Positions 54,001 through 64,000 of a stretch of 64,000 bases of DNA are shown piece by piece; position 1 is the first letter of the stretch, and each line of letters opens with the position of its first letter. The notes below the pieces were generated by a model that ran no database searches, was not told the DNA's origin, and saw nothing but the letters and a program-made list of their open reading frames with translations. Position numbers and translations under genes: made by a program. Origin of the DNA: Ascidia mentula. Lineage: Eukaryota; Chordata; Ascidiacea; Phlebobranchia; Ascidiidae. The DNA lies in the NCBI GenBank assembly GCA_947561715.1, contig OX387201.1, positions 19,110,001 to 19,174,000 of the forward strand. The letters are read 5' to 3'.

Positions 54001-54932
54001 ATTAATATTTATGAATTTGCTTGAGAAGATGTTTTTTCTCTTCGGTCGAAAGTCTGAACGCAAAAACTGCAGGACGAGAATATGTTTTTTGTTCGGAAAC
54101 CTAACTTTGTTGGTAGGATTTAAAAGACCCCATACCCGAGGCAAATGTAAGTTAGTTCAGTCGATACACGATAGACCTCTCTTTCTGTCGATTCAGGCAG
54201 TACATCGAATTACTTTAAAATGACAAAATAGTCTTCTGATATCTTATTGGGACAAACTCAAGTGACAACAATTCCGGTCCCACCCCCTGCCCGTCTTGGG
54301 GCCCCATGAATAGTAAATGGGAACCCACGAGCACTATTGTTCGCTTTAAAACTAAGAGATTTCTGTCGCAAAGGTTGAGTTCCAGCGAAAATGTTTAGTA
54401 ATCTCCATTAAAAGATGTCCGCGCACCGGCACAGTTTTAGTCCGTCCAGGGCCCTGCAACAATCCACCCACAACCCCACGTTACAAACACAAAAGTTCAC
54501 ATTCCAACTCACATCCAATTCTCAACAAAAGTTCGTGTTATGGTTTCCTAACATGGAATACGATTGTTGCAAAAACCTAAACCGTTCAACCGTCCATACA
54601 AACCACATGCCTTTATGTAAGAAGTTTCAAACGGTAACATTTAGAATGCGTGTAACACTGTTGTTTTGTCTCGAAATTTAACCCATATGGACTGAGATCG
54701 TCCTCCGAAAAACAATTACAAAAGTGTGTTTTTGGCTCCCAAACAGACCGTGTTTCCACAGTCTGAAAGCTGCAACGGTTGGCAACGAACAGCCGACATA
54801 AACCACATCGATCTCATATCGTTTAATTCAAGGAAAATATGAATTTTTTCTTTACCTGCTTGTGCAAGGACCTCCTCCTTCGTAACCATCGTCCACCTTT
54901 TCCAACTTTATTATCGTGGTCGACGACGCCAT
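42047..54932 (-). CDS. BTB-BACK-kelch protein, KLHL24/KLHL35/KLHL6-like
   Basis: Substrate adaptor of Cullin-3 ubiquitin ligases by family. Fourteen exons in order: 54856-54932, 53119-53254, 52160-52348, 49118-49271, 48320-48456, 47882-48031, 47356-47508, 46819-46926, 46266-46380, 45713-45834, 43853-44063, 43210-43390, 42727-42818, 42047-42195. Every phase matches; 657 residues. After a variable N-terminus (MASSTTIIKLEKVDDGYEG) the BTB spans about 90-230 (FLDVVLVVDGKEIPCHK, CTSKYFAELLLPG, IEHLLSAASFFQF). BACK follows (FATRQGCRDLAENANQF, VYEAVMTWVRYD, HVRLPLVEPQFLLDVV). Kelch repeats include DVLVVVGGLNKD, NNIFVTGGAFHSPYKEVW, LYVVGGHNGTMRLQSVEKY, LLFVIGGANG, IYVMGQQRSVSAYN and LYVAGGLHGN. The repeat spacing fits human KLHL24 best. 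Repeats and a hAT element occupy the introns. Confidence 0.93.
42540..42715 (-). repeat. SINE-like element piece (TTGAT-tailed family) in kelch-gene intron
   Basis: Minus-strand, diverged copy of the element at 5840-6165. It shares AAAATGGCATGG, CGATAAAACC, CACCCATGTGAAGGTGATTTC CTCACGGAGAA and AGGTGATGGGTTGCAACC in reverse order. The hairpin arms are partly conserved (GGTGATT opposite AACCACC). Confidence 0.6.
42998..43118 (+). repeat. Dispersed repeat, family 'GCTGCAGACAGATGGCC'
   Basis: Plus-strand copy, the longest seen. It starts ATAAGCTGCAGACAGATGGC and includes GGTCTCATCAGTGCAGCTGG, GACTATCAGACGACTTTGCT and CAAAGCAAAGACTTCCACTT. It lies in the kelch-gene intron between exons 12 and 13. 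Confidence 0.8.
45307..45505. mobile_element. hAT-type non-autonomous element, 199 bp
   Basis: Perfect 15-bp terminal inverted repeats, CAGTGCTTCCCAACC and GGTTGGGAAGCACTG. The flanking 8 bases are CCATAGGG (45299-45306) and CCCTAGGG (45506-45513), one mismatch, consistent with an aged hAT target duplication. Inside, GCGACCCAC occurs near both ends as a longer imperfect inverted repeat. It lies in the kelch-gene intron between exons 10 and 11. Confidence 0.85.
48778..48850 (+). repeat. Dispersed repeat, family 'GCTGCAGACAGATGGCC', short copy
   Basis: Truncated and diverged copy: AGCTGCAGACAGAG, ACGACCTGCAAGGTCTCATC and AGTGCAGCTG are recognisable. It lies in the kelch-gene intron between exons 4 and 5. 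Confidence 0.7.
49272..52159 (-). other. Large intron 3 of the kelch gene
   Basis: This 2.9-kb stretch separates the two BTB exons and is the gene's longest intron apart from the one before exon 11. Open frames inside it show no family similarity or matching splice pattern. I see no known repeat in it. Confidence 0.55.
52762..52965 (-). repeat. tRNA-derived SINE in kelch-gene intron 2
   Basis: Copy of the element at 24358-24695, with GCCAAGCTGGATCAGCTACT, CAAGCTCCCGGCGAGGTTTT and, after a deletion, GGACCTGCGCAGTGGGGCGA. Most of the D-arm half of the tRNA-like head is missing. Confidence 0.7.
53738..53840 (+). repeat. Dispersed repeat, family 'GCTGCAGACAGATGGCC'
   Basis: Plus-strand copy with TAAGCTGCAGACATATGGCC, CTACAAGGTCTCATCAGTAC and GTGTGACTATCAGACGACTT. 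It lies in kelch-gene intron 1. Confidence 0.8.
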
Positions 54933-54955
54933 TCCACGTCATCAGTTGGCCTATG

Positions 54956-54963
54956 TGACGTCA
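54956..54963. promoter_or_regulatory. CRE-type palindrome upstream of the kelch gene
   Basis: TGACGTCA, the full cAMP-response-element palindrome, lies 24 bp upstream of the kelch-gene start codon (54932, minus strand) and directly borders a CA microsatellite. Binding is inferred from the motif only; a chance 8-mer is possible. Confidence 0.35.
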
Positions 54964-54989
54964 CACACACGCACACACACACACACACA
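54962..54989 (+). repeat. CA microsatellite
   Basis: About 14 CA units with one interrupting G, immediately upstream of the kelch-gene first exon. Confidence 0.9.
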
Positions 54990-54999
54990 AGCGTCGCCT

Positions 55000-57900
55000 T
55001 ATAAACTACACGTACCTGTTGAAAGCATTGCCGTTAATATCGCTGACTGCAAAACGCACTGCTTTGCCTTCAAACCCGCATGCCAAAACCGTGGTCGGTG
55101 GTTCGATGGATCCAGAACGTTGTGAACAAAAATCGAAGCGTGAAAAAAGTGGCCAAACACCGCGAGTCCAAGTTGTGCCCGAATAATTTTAATACGACTT
55201 CTTCCCGAACCACCTTCCGATCAATAAATGCTCTGCAAAGCCCTCGCATATGCCAGCAGTTCCTGTCTACGCTTCGTCTAACGCGCAAGAAGCGGAGGCA
55301 CGAAAACGCTTTTGGCAAACCACAAGATTTCGGCGCGGTCGCGTTTCGTGCCAAGAAAACCGCCTCAAACCGGTTCTGACTGGCCCCCGTCATGCCTCTC
55401 GCATATACTGAAAACACATCAAGGTATGTATTTCCACAGTTCACGCTTTGTAACTCGAACATCACTTCGAGCTATAACTAAACCTTCTGGCAGTTTTTGG
55501 CAGCTAGCTACACCGGACACCAACGACCAAACGCGATCGCAAACGATATCTGAATTTCGCCGTGAGTTCAACTTGTGTTTTAAGCTCAGCACGTTGCCCA
55601 CGCAGCAGTTTAAACTTCACTTGATTCCATCGAAACGCGACGAAGCGAATGCCAGCAGCAGGTTTGGCAAGCACCGATCGCGCGATGGCCCAGTCGTGGA
55701 TCAGGCGCTCGCGGCTCTCGACCAGGTACGTGACTGTGGTGGAACTTGGGTGGGAGCCAACACCGCTCGCTTACAGGCTAGACTCACTGGCATGCGACGT
55801 CACACTGTGACGTCAAACGAATAGGCAACGCCGCCCGGTTGCCTTTGGGCGAAGGAACGAACGTGTATTGTGGCTGGCGACGTAGCGAGATACCCTGTCG
55901 GAATTTCTTTTCGCGTTAAACGCACACAACTACCCCTGGCTTATTGAGCGCTCGTCGGCGGCTCCGCGGGCTTTGTCGGTTTTACACAAATGCGCTTGAA
56001 AATTTGACATCGGCGCAGATGGAGTAAAACAACACAAAACATTTACGGGTGTTTATTTGGATTTTTAACATTTTGTTAAAACCAGGGCCATAACACAAGT
56101 AGGCAAGAGAATTGCTTTTAAACGTTGCAAAAATGTTAAGTAAGCGTTAGAAAGTGGAAGCGACCCCACTTGTTAGGTAATAACAGCTTCCATGGCGCTT
56201 ATTTGTGGCTTTTCGCAATTCTGCAAACTCCCGCAACCCGAGAGAACGAACCGAATTGCTTGGTGGGATGCCAAGCCGCAACACACAGCCAGAAAGTCGA
56301 GATGTGACCTTCACCTCATGCCTAGACGCGGTGTATACCAACCCTGTGTTGTGTATTGAATTAACACGGCAGCCGCCAGTGCGCAAAACCACTCAAGGTA
56401 AGTGTTGTAACTTCGCTGCAGCTGGAAACCAAGCTGAAAAAGAAAGACTCTTTTTGTATCGGCAAAGGGCTGCGTGAACGGCCTGCCGGGGTGTCACATG
56501 ATATTAAATTGGCCAATCGCTTTCGAACAAATCAAGCAGAACTTCATATTCATATTTGTTTTAAACTTGATAATGTTTGCAACCACAGAAGTACAAAAGC
56601 TTTGTAAGCAATATAAGACGTGCTTATATTTTTAGTTTTTCATATGCATTTAAAAAACATCAAAACATCCAAATCCTACTTTGATTCTCTACCGAAATGT
56701 GCTTTAATAATTGATATTAAATCCTGTAGTATCTGGCAGCACTGTAACCAAGGCAACTGTTAACATAGACATTCTCCTGGACTCATTTAAACACACATTT
56801 AGCTTTTAGAATTTTCCCTTGTCTGCACTTGCTTATCATGCGTGCGACTAATGCAGAAGATGAACTGACGACATCAATTGCAGCCATTCTTCGCGGTTAT
56901 AAAGGGAACCTTTGATACAAACAGACCTTCGCCCTAACTCACATCTATTTGAAGCAGGTATGTTGATGTCATTTGTTTGTGGTGGATTGTGTACTCTCTA
57001 TATATCGCGCGAATCACTTGGTGGTAATTTATGATGATACTTCAGGGTTATGTTTATTCTTTCAGGTAACAAACCTTTAATATCCATTATTTCAGGAAAC
57101 ACGCATTTACTACACCAATGTACGTACGCAAAGCAAAAGCAAAAGGAAAGCTTGTTTTCATTGCGTACGAACATTGACACCAAATTTTTTGAAGAGCTCG
57201 GCGGCATTTGAGCATATATTTGATGCCCGTGGACAAAATTTGGCCTTCGGTGTAACTTAGATTTTGAGACATGAATACGAGGTAACCAAACCTAAGCAGT
57301 TTCTGAAACAACTAAGATATGCAGCTTCAAGTATAAGGCAATTAGCGGATTTCAACATTACACAAAAGCGCACCAGCAAAATGCACGAGGACCGACACGT
57401 TTTACAGCCAAATGTGGATGGCGCGGATCCAACCTTCATCCGAGTAATCCCATTTGGGCCACTCTAAAGCGAATGTTGGACACCGACCGCTGCGCTGTGG
57501 CAACTGCTGCCAGGTCATATTGTGATGTCTGCTGAATTTAATTTTATCCTTTTCCTCCATGCGATAACTAGGAAGATACTTTTACATCGGGTCACAAACT
57601 TGTTTTCAAACTTGATCCATATATAAGCCTATGTAACATAGAAATATGTGCGAAAATTAACGCTACGATTTCGTGTAGAATTTCAACTTAAATTTATTAC
57701 CAAAAATAACAGGTGGCTGCCATGTTCACGCCTAATCATTAAAATTCACACAGATTTCTGTTTTACACAGACTTATATGTGGATCAAGTTTCGAAAAAAC
57801 TCTGTGACCCGGTGTAGTAGTATTTTCCCGATAACTAAGGCTATTTCAACAAATGTGATTTAATTATTTTTTAATTTTTTTCCATGACGTCTTTTGCAAC

Positions 57901-59170
57901 CGCATGAGGGTTCGTATGTTGGATTCAAAATATTCGAACCTTAACCAAAATGAAGAGTGACATTTGTCAAACGCTTTCCGATTGTATTCAATTGGCCGAG
58001 CCGCATTCAGTTTTATTTGAACGAGAGTTTGCTCGAAGTGGGTTGCCTCTTCACTGCCGTCTAGCGATAGCAAAAAGATTTTTTGCCCAAATCTAGCCAG
58101 GGGTTAATGTTGTGTTTAACCCATATATTAAAACTTGCACCAGACTGCATACTTAAAAATGTTTGAATAAACTTCAGGTTATTGCCACAATATTGTTTTG
58201 GGAAAATCTGTTGATAAAGGTTGCCTTCCAAGCCACGACTGTACAACTGAAAGAGTCGCAACGTTTCCTGCAACAGGGTTTACAGACAACCAGTGTCACA
58301 TTGATCCAAAACAAATCAATCAAATCATGTGTATTTTGCGCAAAATTACGCAGATAAACAATATACAATAGAAATAAAATGGCATGGTCACTGATAAAAC
58401 CATAAAGGTTATCAAGTCTGGCGCTATAATCACCAAATGTAACCAGTCAGCCAGAAAATAACAGATACACAGCAAAACTACAAGCGAGTTGCACAAAAAC
58501 GACAACAAAATTATGTTCTGGCCAAATAACTGAATGCAGCCAAATTCGACACAATGAAACCAACCCACGTATATATTACATTCAAATATGCTACGCATCA
58601 TAATCCGCCGAAAAGCCAGTGGTTAGTATACGGTTACAATAACAATGGTGACCTCTCATATTTCTATGGGTGACGACAATAGGAAAACAAAACCTTTTGG
58701 TTAAAGATCGTGTGACTCTCATCGCGTGGGTATAGGACAATGCTTGTTTTTTAACACTTGAAACGAAGGACGTGGGTGTCAGTGAAACCGTCACTGAACA
58801 AGGTCTCGAAAGCAGGGTTTCAGATTGCAGATCTTTATGATAAATAAATAAAATCGAACTCAAGTAGATGGTGATAATCTTGCTCTTAAGCTGATAAGTT
58901 CTTTTACAAAAGTTCTAGTTGTGTCTTCGAAAGTAGAAGTTTTCTATCAACGAAATTCTGCCTAAATGTGAAGGTTGCCTAGCAAGCTGCGATTGCGCAG
59001 CAGTGTTTTTTGTTTATAATATCAAGCAGGGAGTTGGGGCTGGAGTAACAAATTAAGTTGACCTCGATGCGAGTAAACGTAATAGTTTACACATAACAAC
59101 ACTCCAAGCTGTGATGCGTAAACTTGGTGCTTTATGCGGTTTTCTGGACAAGTGAAATGTTATTTAATTT
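55000..59170. other. Intergenic stretch with a GC-richer block of unassigned open frames
   Basis: Between 55080 and 56480 the base composition is richer in G and C than its surroundings and open frames of 99, 170 and 90 codons overlap on the plus strand. Good donors occur at about 55424 (CAAG|GTATGT), 55723 (CCAG|GTACGT) and 56397 (CAAG|GTAAGT). I could not chain them into one protein or recognise a family, so they may be exons of an unknown gene or an unmethylated promoter-like block. A minus-strand piece of the TTGAT-tailed SINE lies at about 58310-58440. The rest shows nothing recognisable. Confidence 0.4.
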
Positions 59171-59230
59171 CAGGTGTTGGTCTTAATAATTTGTTTATAA
59201 TTTGACTCTTTCAACTAACCGAAGTAAAAA

Positions 59231-61432
59231 ATGACGTCACTCAAAGGCCTTGTTTCAACGGTGGAACTGATTGGCGCCACCTATGGAGAGACGCGACACG
59301 AGACTTGGGACTTGAAGGAATATTGCCTTCGAGCTTGTCAGTATTTATTGTCAAAACAACTGAGGTCCATGTGTTTCGCTAACGGACGGGAAAGGTGGAA
59401 GATTCTGTCCTCGGAGGTTTTCCGTCAACTCGGATTGGTTTATCGCCATCGAAGTCCGGATAAGTTGAAATTGATTATCAGCGCTGCTTTGTTAAACGCC
59501 GCCGCTGTCAGGAGACCAGGTCACCTTGCAATTGAAAATGACCTTCAAGAAGTTTGTTCCCACGTGCTGCGTTTGGCGGGAGCAAGTCAGGTTGACCTTG
59601 TCGAGGCTGCTAAAAACTTTTTGGTAAAATTTGAAGGAATGCGCGAATTCACAAAAAGAGCTTTGAGTAAAATAAAAAATGACGTCATTCAATCTGATGA
59701 AATATTTAGAATACAAACATCAATTAATGATCAATTTACTAGAATCATGAAGGAAATAATGGAGTTTTCAGTCAGAATTAAGGGCCAGGTGCCGTGTAAG
59801 TACGCTTTGGTTGGAATGGGATCCTTAGCCCGCAACGAGATCACGCCTTATTCGGATTTCGAACACATCATCGTTCTCGAAGAGGGAGCACAAAGGAAAG
59901 AGAATTACGAAGAAATTTTGGAATTCTTCAGATGGGTTTCGGTCATTTTTCAAATCGTTCTCGTAAACTTTGGAGAAACAATTGTCCGTTTTCTTTGCGT
60001 CGACGGCCTGAACAGTTCGCACAAGAAGGAAGGTGACTGGTTTTATGACAAGCACACTCCATGCGGCATTTCACCAGATGGTTTCGCACCTCAAGCATCA
60101 AAAAATCCTCTTGGCCGCGGCCAGACTGTCGCGAAACCGTGGGTCGTGGAATTGATTAAACCAGTAAGTATGATGTTGCAGTACCTTGAAACAGCGGAAG
60201 ATTTGAAAAACGGATACAACCTTGGTGATATTTTGCTGAAAACCTGCTTCGTTGAGGGAAATTGCGGAGTTTACAATGAGTTTCTGGAGGGAGTTGAGGC
60301 ATTCCGCCACGAATCCTCGAATTCCTCGCAGTTTCGTAGACAGTTGCAGGCGAACTTGCGGAACTTTGCAATTCTACACAAACCTGGACTTTTTCTACGA
60401 GGACAAAGAATGGATCTCAAGAAAACACTTTACCGCACTTTGACCCTCTTCCTTGCCTCCCTGGGGCGTTACTATGGATTCAAAGCTGCCTCTTCCTTCG
60501 AATTAGTGTCAGATCTTGAAGCAAATTCCATCGTGACAGCTGAGTTTGCCCATGAGCTCAGAGACGCCTTATCGATCGCCTATCAACTCAGGTTAATTAC
60601 CTACATGCGGAGAAATGGCCAAGAAGATGAGTTTTCAACCAAGGTTTACGACCAGATTGTGGCGAGGTCAATAGGAATAAACCGGCTTACTGTTTTAAAT
60701 CTTGCCTCAGCTCGTTTGCAACAGAAATGTCAATTTTTACTGATTGAAATGGCGAAGAAAAGTGGAAATAGTGTAGCTGAAATGCAAGAACTGGACTTGG
60801 AGCTTTACAAGAGAGGTATTGAAAAGTTGGAAAAAGAACTATTGTTTATGGTGGAATATTCAGATTCACCACAATTAGAGGTGTACAGGTATTTTCTAAC
60901 ACTAATTGGGCTCAAAGAGTATGAAGGAGCTTGTAATATGTACAGGGAGTGTTTAAAAATGCCCGAAGTTGTGTTATCAATGGTTCGCAAGGACCTGGTT
61001 TTAAAATACGCCGTGTGTCAAAGTATGACCAACCGACATGAAAAGGCTTTGCTTACGTTCTTTGAAGCTTTAGACTACTTTGGGGATCCGTTGTATTGCA
61101 CTGAAAAATACAACTGCCTTCTTGGTATTTCAAAGAGTTTGTTTTTTCTCGAACGCTACCCAGAGGCACTAAGTTACTGCAAACAAGCAACACAAGTAAA
61201 CGATCGAAACTCATTTAACGATTTCAAGAGCAGACTTTTGCAGGGGCAGATTTTGTTCGGACTTGGCCTTAAATTTCAAGCTCTGTCCCTTTTTTACAAA
61301 ATTTACGAGGAAAGAGTGAAAATAACTGAGGATGAGACGCAAGATGAAATAATTCGTGAAAACAATAAGTGCATTATATTTGTTTGGAGAGTGATCACCA
61401 ACGAGATCCGAACAAAACAAATGTTTTTGTAA
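59231..61432 (+). CDS. GlnD/DUF294-like nucleotidyltransferase with TPR-like C-terminus, intronless
   Basis: A single uninterrupted 733-residue frame. Residues about 191-217 read YALVGMGSLARNEITPYSDF then EHIIVLEEG, which fits the nucleotidyltransferase signature G-S...D-x-E (G197, S198, D209, E211) and in particular the GS-x2-R-x-E-x4-SD pattern of GlnD (PII uridylyltransferase) and DUF294 domains. The N-terminal 180 residues and the region after 300 are helical. From about 560 on, paired helices (EVYRYFLTLIGLKEYEGACN, EKALLTFFEALDYFGD, LGISKSLFFLERYPEALSYC, ILFGLGLKFQALSLFYKIYE) look like tetratricopeptide repeats. No HD, ACT or PII-binding domain is evident, so the target is unknown and a GlnD role cannot be assumed. 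An acceptor-like TTTCAG near 59174 suggests a 5'UTR intron; AATAAA is at 61616-61621. The intronless reading frame among intron-rich neighbours suggests a retrogene or an acquired gene. Confidence 0.88.
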   Translation: MTSLKGLVSTVELIGATYGETRHETWDLKEYCLRACQYLLSKQLRSMCFANGRERWKILSSEVFRQLGLVYRHRSPDKLKLIISAALLNAAAVRRPGHLAIENDLQEVCSHVLRLAGASQVDLVEAAKNFLVKFEGMREFTKRALSKIKNDVIQSDEIFRIQTSINDQFTRIMKEIMEFSVRIKGQVPCKYALVGMGSLARNEITPYSDFEHIIVLEEGAQRKENYEEILEFFRWVSVIFQIVLVNFGETIVRFLCVDGLNSSHKKEGDWFYDKHTPCGISPDGFAPQASKNPLGRGQTVAKPWVVELIKPVSMMLQYLETAEDLKNGYNLGDILLKTCFVEGNCGVYNEFLEGVEAFRHESSNSSQFRRQLQANLRNFAILHKPGLFLRGQRMDLKKTLYRTLTLFLASLGRYYGFKAASSFELVSDLEANSIVTAEFAHELRDALSIAYQLRLITYMRRNGQEDEFSTKVYDQIVARSIGINRLTVLNLASARLQQKCQFLLIEMAKKSGNSVAEMQELDLELYKRGIEKLEKELLFMVEYSDSPQLEVYRYFLTLIGLKEYEGACNMYRECLKMPEVVLSMVRKDLVLKYAVCQSMTNRHEKALLTFFEALDYFGDPLYCTEKYNCLLGISKSLFFLERYPEALSYCKQATQVNDRNSFNDFKSRLLQGQILFGLGLKFQALSLFYKIYEERVKITEDETQDEIIRENNKCIIFVWRVITNEIRTKQMFL
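59232..59239. promoter_or_regulatory. CRE-type palindrome overlapping the start codon
   Basis: TGACGTCA begins at the T of the ATG of the nucleotidyltransferase gene. It may be only a consequence of the codons ATG ACG TCA; recorded because the same palindrome sits near the kelch-gene start. Confidence 0.15.
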
Positions 61433-61615
61433 ATCTTTATGTTTTTGATCATGTATGTCCCCATTATATATTTAGTAAACACTTAAACCCGTTGTTTGTT
61501 CTGAAAATTTAGTGGATTTCGTTTCTTGTTGAAAATCGTTTTAAAATATTGATTGCATTTTTCGGTAAAAAGTAGAAATGGCTGCAAACGTAACTTTATG
61601 TGTTTGAGAAGAAGC

Positions 61616-61621
61616 AATAAA
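61616..61621 (+). terminator. Polyadenylation signal of the nucleotidyltransferase gene
   Basis: AATAAA about 185 bp after the stop codon at 61432. Confidence 0.55.
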
Positions 61622-61984
61622 AAGGTTCCCAGTCGATTTCAGCCTTAATTCATAGAGAGCCAAGGAATCACCGTCTTATACTGCTTTAGTGCCTGAAACT
61701 ATTTCTAAATCTTTCGCGCCCACACTTGTATGACGTAACAATTCCATGGACATTACGAAATATCCCGTGCACTCATCTCCACTTCAATATTTTAAGTTAC
61801 ATATTTTATTTACAAAAACAACATTATAATGAGACACGGAGGGATGCAGAGGAAAGCAAGCAGGACAAACTCAACAAATTATAACGCGTTTCGAGAAATT
61901 TATAAACTAACTTGCTTTTGACAAAACAAACAAAGCGTTCGAATATTATTCCACGACAATATACGTAGCATTGTGACGAAACAA

Positions 61985-63965
61985 TCAAGATTCCTGCTTC
62001 CCGAAGACGTCTTCGACCAAGGCGTGGTAGGAGATTCTATCCACGGAAGCCGACTTTGTAATTTCACCTCCAGACCAAGATGCGTCCAGCTAAACACATG
62101 ACGTCATTAATTCTGACGTAACGCAGTCGAGTGTTACTACGAATGTTATACAGGGAGAGTTGCATGCGTCGCAATTTATATATTGGTGGCAATCACTGCA
62201 AAAGTTACGAAATTAAACGGCAAAAAACTCATTGCTGCCACCTTGCGATATGTGATGGTTTACAATTTATAACTTGTTTTAGGGTTTGTGAAAGTGGAAG
62301 ATTTTGCAAAACTAAAGTACAACGTTACGTTCAGGCACGGAAATATACGGTAATATGTTTCCCTGCACCTCAGCCAATTATTTTACCTTGATAGGAAGTT
62401 GTTGGTATTGGACGGCCTCCACAGGGTGTTCTCTCCAGTTGATCTTGTTGACGAGTTCCTTGTAATCCAACATTCCTCCCTCCGAAAGCCTGAAATAAAT
62501 TACATGTTGGTTGGGTGTGGATTGAAACCAAGCTACTAACACGAGGAACATTTTCAAAACAATATCAGTGTGAGGAAAATATCGACAAAAGACAAAACAG
62601 TAAATCTGATCGGTTTCCTTTGCAATAATGTTTCAAATTATAAACGTGGAAACCTTCGCATGTTTTGAAAGAAGACGTGAAAATGTTATGTTTACACTGG
62701 TTTACCAGTATTTTTGGTCCAAATAATGCGTATCGCAATAAGTAGTTAATATAAACTATACTAACAAGGACCAATTCGTATTTTTTTTTGAACGCTAATG
62801 TTCCAAATTTTGTAACCGACTTGTTCATGAGAATCTGAAGGACATCTTCAGGTAGAGGGAGTTTGAATGCTCGGCACACAGTCCTCAGCACTCCCGTCGC
62901 CAATTTCCCCTTCCCAGATTGATCCTCGTATATCAGAGCATCTTGCAGGCGGGCAAAGTCCTACGAAGTAAAAACAAACGTGAGGATTCCTTTGTATTGA
63001 ATCCCATGTACCACGTGACTTTCAGACACATCTTACGGAAATATATATCATATGTACATTGATTCAACCATTGCATTAGGAATACTGTTCGCAGATATGA
63101 TTTTAGCTATAAGCGCTGTCACTGTTTTGTGCTTTTCAAATTTTAGGCCAGCTGTTTTAGTCTTAAAACCCATGTGTTGCTGTGGAATTTGTATTCTGGT
63201 TTATGCGGGCTCTGATTACATGACAAAAGGTAAAATCTGTCTGCAACAGCATTTTTATTCACATAATCCGGTACCTCGAAGTTCTTCTTCCTCAGTTTTT
63301 CCTGAGCTACAGCGAGCACGAGATTCATGTCTATTTCTTCTGGTTCGCGGTGAGCGTAGTGACGACCAATTGTCATTATCTCGTGCTCAGAGAAGTTCTG
63401 CATCTGAGCCAGTAGATTCCTATAGAGGGAAGTAATAACAATTCAACTTTGCCTTTTAAACATTCAATGTCAGAGCAAAGCCACAAGCTTGTCATAAACG
63501 TTTTCCACAAGCTTTTTTTGCAGCAAACGCAGTGAAATGCCAGGAAGGTAGGCTGCTAGTGAATGTTTAATATAGGTTAGGTTTTTAATTATAAACTGTT
63601 TTGCAGCTACTTTAATGAACAAATCGACACCTCTGTAACACTACATAGTCTAAAAAACAAACAAAAACACATGGACGAAATACTGCACACATAATTGTTG
63701 TTTTCCAAAAACCTAAACACGGGAGTTTGTCTGGCTCAAACTTCCAAGAAATTTATAAAAAAGAGCAGTCAACAAAGTAAAGTATGTTTGCACAATTTCT
63801 GTACACAATAAAACTGAAATGTCCAAATCACCTGAGACTCTCATATCTGATCGTCCCGCTGTTATCCGGGTCGTTCATCACCAAATATTCCTTCACATCC
63901 TTGGTTTTCTCCTTTGATCCTTTCCTCAACTTCTCCAGGATCAACGCGATGTTGGCTTGTGGGAA
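61985..63965 (-). CDS. EF-hand protein (EFHB/CFAP21-like?), 3' exons only
   Basis: Five exons in order: 63832-63965, 63275-63419, 62821-62960, 62387-62489 and 61985-62089. Phases are consistent and give 208 C-terminal residues; the 5' part lies past the right edge. The first exon gives FPQANIALILEKLRKG, then VKEYLVMNDPDNSGTIRYES, an EF-hand loop with D-x-D-x-S-G-x-I (position 12 is Ser rather than Glu). A second, weaker hand is EDQSGKGKLATGVLRTV, and a third degenerate one is LSEGGMLDYKELVNKINW. The C-terminus reads DRISYHALVEDVFGKQES. The pattern of a canonical hand followed by RHY and a final NW-containing helix recalls the axonemal protein EFHB (CFAP21), but I hold that only loosely. The donor of exon 62821-62960 (AA|GTCGGT) is weak. 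Confidence 0.75.
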
Positions 63966-64000
63966 CTGAGGAATGAAGAAGGAACAATAAGATTGTGATG

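Noticed and set aside
54962-54989. CA run considered as a Z-DNA or regulatory element
   Set aside because: A simple microsatellite explains it; there is no further evidence of function.
55070-55465. 131-codon minus-strand frame upstream of the kelch gene
   Set aside because: It overlaps equally long plus-strand frames, shows no family similarity and does not connect in phase to the kelch first exon.

Overview
The window looks like a piece of an animal nuclear genome. It is AT-rich and intron-rich, with short GT-AG introns, several small non-autonomous transposons and SINE-like repeats. The recognisable genes are animal families (PRMT6, tafazzin, FAM124, a KLHL24/35-type BTB-kelch protein, an EF-hand protein). 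The compact spacing suggests an invertebrate chordate, most likely an ascidian tunicate such as Ciona. This is inference; nothing in the sequence names the species.

Layout: (1) 1-3.5 kb holds a fragment of an LTR retroelement at the left edge, then a minus-strand papain-family cysteine protease locus with two tandem units that can be joined in frame by splicing. (2) 5.1-10.6 kb is a non-coding tandem array of about three related units that carries SINE pieces. (3) 15.7-18.1 kb is a decayed second copy of the protease unit. (4) 18.1-23.1 kb is mostly non-coding, with two neighbouring terminal-inverted-repeat elements that have clean 8-bp target duplications. (5) 23.2-30.1 kb holds PRMT6 (plus) and tafazzin (minus), tail to tail about 210 bp apart. 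(6) 34.2-36.2 kb is a FAM124-family gene. (7) 36.7-39.8 kb is a three-exon gene for an unassigned 387-residue protein with a possible PTB-like C-terminal domain. (8) 40.1-41.2 kb is a small two-exon gene of unknown function on the minus strand. (9) 42.0-54.9 kb is a complete 14-exon BTB-BACK-kelch gene on the minus strand; all exon phases agree and give 657 residues. (10) 59.2-61.4 kb is an intronless 733-codon gene with a GlnD/DUF294-like nucleotidyltransferase motif and a helical, TPR-like C-terminus. (11) 62.0-64.0 kb is the 3' part of an EF-hand gene on the minus strand that runs off the right edge.

The genes do not form an operon or obvious pathway. They are ordinary neighbours, some convergent (PRMT6/tafazzin; the PTB-like gene and the small CxxC gene). 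The least ordinary items are the intronless nucleotidyltransferase-TPR gene, the tandem papain units with altered catalytic and disulfide residues, and the repeat array containing a hairpin with a compensatory base-pair change. Exon boundaries were inferred by eye from splice signals, reading phase and family similarity recalled from memory; no search or alignment was run.
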